From: DHVE2 group archaeon
GTDB lineage: Archaea; Thermoplasmatota; Thermoplasmata; Thermoplasmatales; Aciduliprofundaceae
Assembly: GCA_015522935.1 (NCBI GenBank)
Contig: WALH01000070.1
Coordinates: forward strand, 1 to 19,772
Length of the DNA: 19,772 nt
Direction of reading: 5' to 3'
This document shows positions 6,643 through 12,538 of the stretch, piece by piece; the first letter of the stretch is position 1, and every line of letters begins with the position of its first letter. Below the pieces are notes generated by a model. That model worked only from the letters and a program-made list of their open reading frames with translations, did not search any database and was not told where the DNA came from. A program made the translations under genes and the position numbers.

Positions 6643-8428
6643 TTATATGTCCTAACGAGAAGGAGCCAAGTGTTAAACCACTCTTCGTGGCGGTAACTTC
6701 TATCCATCCCCTGCTCTGAACTTCCGTTACGCCATGCACTGTGAGGAACGTTTTATGGGCCTCCATCTTGAACTCTATCATCCCATCCATGAGATAGCCA
6801 ACCATCTGTATTTCGTTCTCACTGTGCAATCCCTTTTCAAGAAGATATAGCGATACTGCTTTATCTCTATTTCTCCTTGTGGTAAATGGCTGCAGAAATT
6901 TGAGCAAAGACTGCTGATCCATATAAGCCATCACAGTGGATAAACTTACAAATGCGAGTCTGTAATAAGGAAACTTCTCCTTTATCTTCTTTGCTATCTC
7001 TTCTACATGCTTGGTCATGCCTTCTACATCTGTTTGTGAATTCAGATAAATCACACCCTTGATTTCAGTGGTGTCCCCTATACTCCTAGAATAGGCATCA
7101 ATATAATGCACAATACCCAACTTCTCGTACTGCTCGTAGGTTGGAATAACAAAGCTCATTGCTTCCCTTATTTCATTTACTGTTTTATCTGTGAGAACCC
7201 ATATCACTGGCACACCCTTTCTCAAACCCTCGGCAACGAACGAATATATCAAAACTTCTTTTTTGCTGTACGGTGGCCCGTATATAAGTACATTGGAGCC
7301 TATGGGAATTCCTCCATAAAGGAGGTCATCGAGTCTTCTTGTACCTGTTTTCACCTTTTTCTCCTTAATCTCGGCCTTGATCTCCTCCTCTGAAGCTGCT
7401 ATCTCCTCCTCTACCAGCCCCTTCATCTTCGCTTTCAATTCCCTTTCTTTTGCATCTAAATACTTCATCTTTACCCTCAGTTCCTCCTCCTTTCTCTTTA
7501 TTTCATCTTTTAGATCTTCCAGACGGTTTTTAAGGGTCAGTTCATCCAAATTCGCCATTTCACTTTTAGCCATTTGAAGATTCCGAAGCTCTTTTTCTAA
7601 TTTTTTCTCACGGAACATTAAATCCTGCTCCCTCCTCGCTATCTCCTCCTCCTTGTAGTTGATCATGTCCTGCAATTTTTTCATCTCCTCCTCTTTCAAT
7701 TTTAACTCATTTTTAAGTTCTTCTATAGTACCATCCTTTTCCCTAATTTGCTCTGTCAAATCTTTGATTTGTTCTAAAAGATCGTTTATTTTTCCATCTT
7801 TGATCATGGATTTGAGATTTTCAAACTCCTCTGGAGAAATGCCAGATGTGGATGAAGTCTGCATTTCCATTTTTTTCTCTCTCATTTCAAGTTCAATTTC
7901 CTTCTGGCGCAGTTCCATCTCCATCATTTTTAGCTCTTTTGCATCCTGTGGTAACTCTTTTAAAGATTCCTGCTTTATGATCTCAATTTGTTTTCTGAGC
8001 TTTTCTACTTCCTTCTCCAGTTCCTCACGTTTTGAAGTTTCTATATCTAAAAGGCTTTTGAGCTTCAGGTTCTCTTTAATTATATCATCAACATTAACTT
8101 CTCCACCCCTCACTGCCTCCTTCACTTTCACAGCCTTTTCTTTTATCTCTTCAACTTTCTCAGTTCCTAATTCTGCCTCCTCTGTCCATCCGAAAAACGC
8201 ACTTTCATCTCCTTGAAGCCATCTTTTCAAACTTTCATCTTCAACTTTATTCTCTCCTTCAAAAGATTCTACAAATTCTCCATTTAAAAGCCAGTTTTTT
8301 AGGGATTGCTCACTCTTCAATTCTTCATACTCCTCTTTAGTATACTGAGTACCGCACTTCGTGCATTTAAGAGTTTTCTCGTCGATCACACCTCCGCATT
8401 TAGGACATATTACATCCATACCGCTCAT
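6638..8428 (-). CDS. Zinc-ribbon, long coiled-coil, KaiC/RecA-like protein with degenerate Walker motifs
   Basis: A 596-aa cytoplasmic protein of unknown role. Domains in order: a zinc ribbon with CPKC (8-11) and CTKC (22-25); two copies of a short W-L motif, SLKNWLLNGE at 42-51 and SLKRWLQGDE at 66-75; a long Glu/Lys-rich coiled coil from about 115 to 360; and a C-terminal RecA-superfamily domain of the KaiC/FlaH/RAD55-like type (about 360-596), beginning TGTRRLDDLLYGGIPIGSN. The expected Walker A is GPPYSKKE (384-391). It keeps the Lys but lacks the second Gly and the Ser/Thr. The Walker B strand is RLAFVSLSTV, where KaiC-type proteins usually have an Asp. ATP hydrolysis is therefore doubtful. 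The ATG at 8428 lies 4 bases after the LSm stop. The next gene starts 5 bases after this stop, so all are one operon. A scaffold or signalling function is inference. Confidence 0.85.
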   Translation of the reverse strand: MSGMDVICPKCGGVIDEKTLKCTKCGTQYTKEEYEELKSEQSLKNWLLNGEFVESFEGENKVEDESLKRWLQGDESAFFGWTEEAELGTEKVEEIKEKAVKVKEAVRGGEVNVDDIIKENLKLKSLLDIETSKREELEKEVEKLRKQIEIIKQESLKELPQDAKELKMMEMELRQKEIELEMREKKMEMQTSSTSGISPEEFENLKSMIKDGKINDLLEQIKDLTEQIREKDGTIEELKNELKLKEEEMKKLQDMINYKEEEIARREQDLMFREKKLEKELRNLQMAKSEMANLDELTLKNRLEDLKDEIKRKEEELRVKMKYLDAKERELKAKMKGLVEEEIAASEEEIKAEIKEKKVKTGTRRLDDLLYGGIPIGSNVLIYGPPYSKKEVLIYSFVAEGLRKGVPVIWVLTDKTVNEIREAMSFVIPTYEQYEKLGIVHYIDAYSRSIGDTTEIKGVIYLNSQTDVEGMTKHVEEIAKKIKEKFPYYRLAFVSLSTVMAYMDQQSLLKFLQPFTTRRNRDKAVSLYLLEKGLHSENEIQMVGYLMDGMIEFKMEAHKTFLTVHGVTEVQSRGWIEVTATKSGLTLGSFSLGHIR

Positions 8429-8432
8429 TCTT

Positions 8433-8660
8433 TTAATCTATTAGCGTCATTCTCACGACATTATTTCCCCTCAGAATAACCGTGCCTAACTTTCTGGTCA
8501 TGTCTGAAGCTTTCTCCTCGGTGTCAAGAAGAACCATATTCATGTAGTCATCATATCCCGCCAGTTTTCCCTCAAGTATTCTGTTGTCCTTCAGCAGAAG
8601 CGATATCCTTTTGTTCATGAAAGATTCCAGCATTTTAAGAGGCATTGTCAATTTACTCAC
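8433..8660 (-). CDS. Sm-like archaeal protein (LSm)
   Basis: Forms a ring that binds U-rich single-stranded RNA, the archaeal counterpart of Sm/Hfq proteins. The 75-aa sequence shows the Sm1 motif (KRISLLLKDNRILEGKLAGYDDYMNMVLLD, residues about 17-46, with the conserved GYDDYMN loop that binds uridine) and Sm2 (GTVILRGNNVVRM, about 59-71, with the RG pair). The GTG at 8660 lies 28 nt after the centre of a TATA box and is taken as a leaderless start. An ATG five codons in (8645) would give a more typical N-terminus and is preceded at a distance by GGTGAG, so it remains possible. This is the first gene of the leftward KaiC-like/KEOPS run, though its promoter is distinct from that of the upstream 51-aa gene. 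Confidence 0.94.
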   Translation of the reverse strand: MSKLTMPLKMLESFMNKRISLLLKDNRILEGKLAGYDDYMNMVLLDTEEKASDMTRKLGTVILRGNNVVRMTLID

Positions 8661-8683
8661 CTTCCCACACTCATCTCATCATC

Positions 8684-8692
8684 CCATATAAA
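8684..8692 (-). promoter_or_regulatory. TATA box of the LSm operon
   Basis: Minus-strand TTTATATGG, centred 28 nt before the GTG at 8660. It lies directly behind the stop of the 51-aa gene, so the LSm-KaiC-like-KEOPS run has its own promoter in addition to any read-through. Confidence 0.6.
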
Positions 8693-8695
8693 TTT

Positions 8696-8851
8696 TTAGT
8701 TGAAATTGTACATATCATCATTCTCATCTTCATCATTGACGATAATCTCCTCAATAAGACTCTTTAGGAGCCTTTTCATCTCCATCATTTCCTTCTTAAG
8801 GTCTCTAACTTCCTTTGCAAGCTGTACAATATCTACATTATCAGGCTTCAT
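8696..8851 (-). CDS. Small acidic-tailed coiled-coil protein, 51 aa, unknown
   Basis: A short gene easily missed because of its length. It translates as MKPDNVDIVQLAKEVRD, a charged amphipathic helix rich in Lys, Glu, Met and Leu (through about residue 37, with leucine/isoleucine spacing of a coiled coil), then a strongly acidic tail (VNDEDENDD, residues 38-46) ending MYNFN. A strong promoter supports it: the minus-strand TATA TTTATATAT at 8872-8880, with GTGAAA just upstream as a BRE, is centred 25 nt before this ATG. That fits the leaderless spacing of nearby genes. It lies immediately upstream of the LSm gene in the same direction. The acidic coil could bind LSm, the coiled-coil protein or nucleic-acid machinery, but no function can be assigned. 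Confidence 0.7.
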   Translation of the reverse strand: MKPDNVDIVQLAKEVRDLKKEMMEMKRLLKSLIEEIIVNDEDENDDMYNFN

Positions 8852-8871
8852 AATCTACCATACATCTCCAC

Positions 8872-8887
8872 ATATATAAAATTTCAC
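8872..8887 (-). promoter_or_regulatory. BRE plus TATA of the 51-aa gene
   Basis: Minus strand GTGAAA (8882-8887) followed by TTTATATAT (8872-8880). This is a good match to the archaeal BRE-TATA arrangement and points to a transcription start at about 8850, which is the ATG. Confidence 0.7.
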
Positions 8888-8964
8888 TCCTTCTCTTCAG
8901 CCCATATTATTTTAATGTTGAAAAGAAAATTTATAGGGCTATGGGCAATCTAAATAATGGAAAA

Positions 8965-8977
8965 CCATTTTTAATGG
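8965..8977 (+). promoter_or_regulatory. TATA-like box of the S2P gene inside a CCATT-TTT-AATGG inverted repeat
   Basis: ATTTTTAAT at 8967-8975 is centred 25 nt before the ATG at 8996, fitting leaderless expression. It lies within a perfect 5-bp inverted repeat with a 3-nt spacer, so a repressor could mask the box. A second TATA-like sequence (TTTATAGGG, 8930-8938) would give a leader of about 36 nt with no SD and is less likely to matter. Otherwise, 8852-8964 shows nothing beyond the divergent promoter of the 51-aa gene. Confidence 0.45.
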
Positions 8978-8995
8978 GATGCCTTTATACCTTCC

Positions 8996-10534
8996 ATGAA
9001 CCCACTGCTCACGTTCACAATTATACTGATCATCTGGTTCGCTTTATTGGCGTATCTCTACAAAAAAGGAATTGTGAAAAAGGGATCTAACATATCGCTC
9101 TGGGGGCCAGCATTGATGATCAAAACCCAGAGAGGTAAGAAATTCATAGAAAGAGTAGGGAAAAACAGATTCTGGAAACACTATGCAGATTTTGGTATAG
9201 TTCTGTCATTTGTTATTATGATCTTTGTGGTTTTTCTTCTCCTGTGGCAGGCGTACATTGTGACCACCATCCCACCCTCTCTCGCACCTAATCCTATGGA
9301 AGCCATTGGGTTGCCAGGAATAAATCCTATCATACCTATAGGTTACGGAATCTTAGCTCTGATAATTGCCATTGTGCTTCATGAGTTTTCCCATGGATTC
9401 CTTGTTGCTTATCACAAATTGAAAATTCTCTCCATTGGAATTCTTCTTTTTATTGTGCCGATAGGAGCCTTTGTGGAACCAGATGAAGATCGTTTGCTTA
9501 AAGCAGATAGAAAGAAAAGAATGCGAGTTTTTGCCGCTGGTCCCACAACGAACATTATTCTTGCTGTAGTTTTTCTTATCATATTTTTCGCTATGATGAA
9601 TACAGTTTCGGTGAAACAGGATGGACTGTACATTTCAAACGTTCATTCGACTCTGAACTCAAAAGTTTTTTCACCTGGGGATATAATAGTTGAGGTGAAT
9701 GGAGAAAAGGTGAACAATATAGAATCCCTCTACTCTGTGAATGCACCGGATCCCGGAGAAAATGTGACTGTAAAAATTTATTACAATGAATTCAAGATGG
9801 TTAATGCAACAAGTGGTGTATTCATAACATCAGTTGTAAAGGGTTATCCCGCGTACAATGCACATCTGCAGGAAGGATGGATATTTTACAGTATAAATCA
9901 CACAATCATAAAAAATGAGAAAGATTTCTTCGATTCTCTTAACCTAACACGAGCTGGGCAGACAGTTAAGGTTGTTATGCTTGATGAAAAATTAAATTTC
10001 CGAGTTTTCAACATTACCCTTGCCGACAAGTACGATTATTACAGCAAATATGCACCCTCTCTAAACAAAGAGTCATATCGTGGTAAGGGGTTTATAGGGG
10101 TTGGCGCTTCCTATCTTGGAGTAAGTGTTGTAGACCCTCATCTTCTTAAGGATCTCTTATCCAATCCCTATCGAAATGTAAAGAGCACTGGAGATTTCTT
10201 TTCGTCAACCTTTTTCCTCATAGGCCTTCCATTTGCAGGATTAATGCCTTTGCCAACATCGTTTGAGAGTGCTTTTTCTGTGCCATTTCCCGGATTCTGG
10301 ATTACAGCCAATTCCATGTACTGGATCTTCTGGATAAACCTTATGTTAGGACTAACAAATCTTCTGCCTGCGGTGCCCTTAGATGGGGGATATCTATTTA
10401 AGGACCTTATGGAGGGCACATTCAGGAAGATGAAGGTAAAGAATGCTGATAGAAAGGCTATGAGCATTGTATCCATAGTGAGCCTGTTAGTCTTTCTCCT
10501 CATTATCTGGCAGTTTCTCGGGCCGAGAATATAA
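8996..10534 (+). CDS. Site-2 protease family intramembrane zinc metalloprotease (M50) with PDZ-like region
   Basis: Cuts transmembrane helices of substrate proteins inside the membrane, typically to release regulators or clear signal-peptide remnants. Zinc motif HEFSH (His129, Glu130, His133) lies in a predicted membrane helix. The third ligand comes from LLPAVPLDGG (Asp463), and the family GPTTN motif is at 182-186. Hydrophobic segments occur near 5-22, 67-90, 114-137, 145-160, 186-201, 403-420, 438-458 and 488-508. Between the two catalytic halves, about 205-345 looks like two PDZ-type repeats (for example FSPGDIIVEVNGEKV, and LQEGWIFYSINHTII). The length of 512 aa fits archaeal S2P homologues. 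The last 48 bp overlap a convergent small gene. The substrate is unknown, and no RseA-like or SREBP-like partner is adjacent. Confidence 0.92.
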   Translation: MNPLLTFTIILIIWFALLAYLYKKGIVKKGSNISLWGPALMIKTQRGKKFIERVGKNRFWKHYADFGIVLSFVIMIFVVFLLLWQAYIVTTIPPSLAPNPMEAIGLPGINPIIPIGYGILALIIAIVLHEFSHGFLVAYHKLKILSIGILLFIVPIGAFVEPDEDRLLKADRKKRMRVFAAGPTTNIILAVVFLIIFFAMMNTVSVKQDGLYISNVHSTLNSKVFSPGDIIVEVNGEKVNNIESLYSVNAPDPGENVTVKIYYNEFKMVNATSGVFITSVVKGYPAYNAHLQEGWIFYSINHTIIKNEKDFFDSLNLTRAGQTVKVVMLDEKLNFRVFNITLADKYDYYSKYAPSLNKESYRGKGFIGVGASYLGVSVVDPHLLKDLLSNPYRNVKSTGDFFSSTFFLIGLPFAGLMPLPTSFESAFSVPFPGFWITANSMYWIFWINLMLGLTNLLPAVPLDGGYLFKDLMEGTFRKMKVKNADRKAMSIVSIVSLLVFLLIIWQFLGPRI

Positions 10535-10765
10535 GCTCATCTGCATTGTGTGCCCACTTGCTGGAAACAGAGCTCTGTAGCGGGGATCATTTACTATCAG
10601 ATCGTAAAATGTCACCACAGGCTTACTTATTTTTAATTCCTTTTTAAGTTTTGGGTCAGCTGATACAAAATTCACACACAGTTTGCATGGTTGTGGGTCA
10701 GAGATAAGAAGATAGCACATTCCATCACGGTAGTGGATGCATTTGGATGCCACCGCGTATTTCAT
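10487..10765 (-). CDS. Small Cys-rich protein of unknown function
   Basis: A 92-aa protein. Cysteines at 9, 17, 27 and 30 (KCIHYRDGMC, then PCKLC) have spacing suited to a zinc or iron-sulfur site. The second half (KISKPVVTFYDLIVNDPRYRALFP) lacks recognisable motifs. Support for a real gene: a minus-strand TATA-like TTTTTAATC (10787-10795) is centred 26 nt before the ATG, and GAGGTGAT lies at 10776-10783, although its 10-nt spacing is longer than usual here. The gene overlaps the end of the convergent S2P gene by 48 bp, so some of the overlap may be sense/antisense constrained. The product is not homologous to anything I can name. Confidence 0.65.
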   Translation of the reverse strand: MKYAVASKCIHYRDGMCYLLISDPQPCKLCVNFVSADPKLKKELKISKPVVTFYDLIVNDPRYRALFPASGHTMQMSLYSRPEKLPDNEEKD

Positions 10766-10786
10766 ATCTTAAGGTATCACCTCGAA

Positions 10787-10795
10787 GATTAAAAA
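10787..10795 (-). promoter_or_regulatory. TATA-like box of the Cys-rich protein gene
   Basis: Minus-strand TTTTTAATC, centred 26 nt before the ATG at 10765. Confidence 0.45.
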
Positions 10796-10830
10796 GTTTT
10801 GTCTATTTGAGGCTCCATATCATTCACAAT

Positions 10831-10839
10831 TTTTAAATA
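10831..10839 (+). promoter_or_regulatory. TATA box of the 84-aa gene, leaderless GTG
   Basis: TTTTAAATA, preceded by a BRE-like CACAAT and centred 27 nt before the GTG at 10862. It shows that leaderless starts in this region can be GTG. Confidence 0.65.
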
Positions 10840-10861
10840 CAGTGCATCAATTTCCATCACC

Positions 10862-11116
10862 GTGGACAGAAGCATAACAATCTTGCTGAGAAAAATTCGA
10901 AAGGAAAAAGCATATTTAGTGGTTTTTGAGGGTAGTGGGACATATCTGATAAAAGAGGAACTGAAATATCATGGCTTCAGGTGGAATTCTTCGCTAAAAA
11001 GATGGGAAAAAGTTTATTCGGAAAAGAAGAATGCCGAAGACATCGTTAAATATCTCAAAAAATTTGTGGAAGTCGAGAACAATGAAATAGAAATTTTTGA
11101 AAAAATAGAGATTTAG
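10862..11116 (+). CDS. Small protein of unknown function with GFRW...RW motif
   Basis: An 84-aa protein starting at GTG and ending in acidic residues (EIEIFEKIEI). The central segment ELKYHGFRWNSSLKRWEKV (residues 33-51) has the pattern hydrophobic-Gly-Phe-Arg-Trp, a short linker, then Lys-Arg-Trp. This pattern recurs in small domains attached to helicases and phage proteins, where aromatic residues contact nucleic acid. That comparison is from memory and not tested. The rest is a helix-beta mixture, with no membrane segment and no Cys. The TATA box at the right distance supports the start. The 3' end overlaps the convergent aminotransferase gene by 4 bp. Confidence 0.65.
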   Translation: MDRSITILLRKIRKEKAYLVVFEGSGTYLIKEELKYHGFRWNSSLKRWEKVYSEKKNAEDIVKYLKKFVEVENNEIEIFEKIEI

Positions 11117-12291
11117 ATTAAATCTAACTTCTTTCCGGCCTTCTCGTAGACGTTCAAAGCGTAATCCAAATCCTCTTTTGTGTGCCCGGCATTTACCTGA
11201 TTTCTTATTCTTTCAAGTCCTCTGGGTACCATCGGAAATACTATTGGCAGGGCAAATACACCATTCTCAAAGAGAATATGCGCCAGTTCCTTTGCTTTCT
11301 TTGAATCACGAACCATTACAGGAATTATGGGGGTCTGGCTTTTCCATGTATCAAATCCTAAGCTTTCCAGTTCTTTTTTGAAGTAGTTGCGGTTATCCCA
11401 TAGTCTTTGAACTCTATCCTTTTCAGTCATTACTATTTCTAAGGACTTTATATTTGCCGCAGTCACAGCTGGTGGGTAAGCTGCACTCAAAAGCCATGTT
11501 CTGGCTGTGTTATAAACATATTCAATAACATAATCATCCCCTGCAAGCATTCCGCCCATTGAGCCGAGGGCTTTGGAGAATGTGCCCATCTGAAAATCTA
11601 TTTTTTTCTGAATGCCAAAATGATGTCCTATACCACGTCCTTCTCCTAAGACTCCTTCACCATGCGCATCATCAACGTATGTCATCGCCCCGTATTCATC
11701 TGCCAACTTGACAATTTCATCCATAGGTGTGATATCTCCGTCCATGCTGAAAACTCCATCTGTTACAATCAAAATATGCTCATACTTGTCATGCACCTGC
11801 CTGAGTTTATCCTCTAAATCGCCCATGTCCCGATGTTTGTAAATCACTTTATCCGCACGAGATAATCGAACTCCATCAATTATACTCCCATGATTCAACT
11901 CATCGGATACCACAACATCTCCACGGCCCACAATTTTTGCCAATGTTCCTGCATTGGTTGCAAATCCTGTTTGAAATGCAAGACCTGCTTTAGTTTCCTT
12001 GAACTCAGCAATTTTCTTATGAAGCTTTTCCTGCAAATCTGTATAGCCTGCAATGCTCCAGTCACTTCCTGCACCCCATCCATACTTCTCAATCGCTTCT
12101 TTCGCCGCCTCTTTGAGACGGGGATCATTCGCCAAGTCAAGATAATTGTTGGATGCAAGCATAACTGCTTCCTTTCCCTCCACAATCACACGGTTTGTGG
12201 ATGGCCCAAAAAGACGCAGAAGTTCCCATGTTTCTCCTCTCTCCTTCATCTCTTTAAGAATCTTTTTAAGATGCTCTGTTTTTTTGCCCAT
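11113..12291 (-). CDS. kbl: Glycine C-acetyltransferase / 2-amino-3-ketobutyrate CoA ligase (Kbl/BioF family)
   Basis: PLP enzyme of the alpha-oxoamine synthase group. As Kbl it splits 2-amino-3-oxobutyrate with CoA to glycine and acetyl-CoA in threonine breakdown. Visible motifs: SNNYLDLANDPRLKEA (47-62), ELNHGSIIDGVRLSRA (131-146), VDDAHGEGVLGEGRG with Asp207 and His210, and the PLP lysine Lys240 in GTFSKALGSMGG. The length of 392 aa fits Kbl. The close relative BioF has the same motifs and cannot be excluded. ELNHGSIIDG and the ending NAGHTKEDL resemble Kbl more. No threonine dehydrogenase or biotin genes are adjacent. A Shine-Dalgarno GAGGTGAT lies 4 nt upstream of the ATG, behind a TATA box at 12324-12332. 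An upstream intergenic segment may be a structured RNA. Confidence 0.88.
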   Translation of the reverse strand: MGKKTEHLKKILKEMKERGETWELLRLFGPSTNRVIVEGKEAVMLASNNYLDLANDPRLKEAAKEAIEKYGWGAGSDWSIAGYTDLQEKLHKKIAEFKETKAGLAFQTGFATNAGTLAKIVGRGDVVVSDELNHGSIIDGVRLSRADKVIYKHRDMGDLEDKLRQVHDKYEHILIVTDGVFSMDGDITPMDEIVKLADEYGAMTYVDDAHGEGVLGEGRGIGHHFGIQKKIDFQMGTFSKALGSMGGMLAGDDYVIEYVYNTARTWLLSAAYPPAVTAANIKSLEIVMTEKDRVQRLWDNRNYFKKELESLGFDTWKSQTPIIPVMVRDSKKAKELAHILFENGVFALPIVFPMVPRGLERIRNQVNAGHTKEDLDYALNVYEKAGKKLDLI

Positions 12292-12295
12292 TCAA

Positions 12296-12332
12296 ATCAC
12301 CTCACAGCCAAAATTGCATTATAAGATAAAAA
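12296..12332 (-). promoter_or_regulatory. Promoter and SD of the Kbl-type gene
   Basis: Minus-strand TTTTTATCT at 12324-12332 (TATA), then GAGGTGAT at 12296-12303 as SD. The predicted leader is only about 10-12 nt. The same T-run could also end a minus-strand RNA from 12343-12530. Confidence 0.55.
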
Positions 12333-12342
12333 TCTTTCCAGA

Positions 12343-12530
12343 GCACTTTTCTTAGAACCCCTTTCTTAAGAAGAAAGGTGTTTCATCCCCAAAGAAAATT
12401 ATTCTTGGGGTCGCTGGAGATGATAAGAACCCGCTGGAGGCCCCTAAAGAAAGGTGCCACAGCCCGCCTTACGGCAGGCTTGCCCGCATTTTACAATGCT
12501 CGTTTATCTCAAAGAATACTTATTTTTTCT
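12343..12530 (-). ncRNA. Candidate structured RNA between DUF401 and Kbl genes (strand favoured: minus)
   Basis: This intergenic stretch has dense pairing and a GC-rich core unlike its AT-rich surroundings. On the minus strand: hairpin GCATT-GTAA-AATGC (12500-12487); hairpin AGCCTGCC-GTAA-GGCGGGCT (12480-12461), with a G-U wobble, both closed by GNRA-type GUAA loops; a 24-nt hairpin CCCC...GGGG (12410-12387); a hairpin with 8-bp arms (12378-12360); and a long-range helix joining 12457-12447 with 12353-12343 (11 pairs, one A-C mismatch). GNRA loops and the wobble favour the minus strand. On the plus strand the long-range helix gains a G-U wobble, and TTTTTT at 12523-12528 could be a terminator, so orientation is not proven. 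It could be a free RNA, a leader of the Kbl gene or an intercistronic element. No known RNA family is recognised. Confidence 0.5.
12360..12378. repeat. Perfect 8-bp inverted repeat with 3-nt loop
   Basis: Plus strand CCTTTCTT (12360-12367), loop AAG, then AAGAAAGG (12371-12378). The left arm can instead pair with the second AAGAAAGG copy at 12448-12455, so two exclusive structures are possible. Confidence 0.7.
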
Positions 12531-12538
12531 TTCGTACT

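Noticed and set aside
7659..8216. Ser/Phe-rich 185-codon frame on the plus strand
   Set aside because: It is the shadow of the Glu/Lys-rich coiled coil on the minus strand. Low-complexity Ser/Phe is what GAR/AAR codons give when read antisense.
8957..8974. Mini-frame M-E-N-H-F behind TTTATAGGG
   Set aside because: Five codons, ending in the S2P TATA-like region. No reason to consider it a gene.
12411..12445. Possible C/D box sRNA (GATGATAA near GCTGGAG)
   Set aside because: C box is imperfect and there is no CTGA D box or D'/C' pair at proper spacing.
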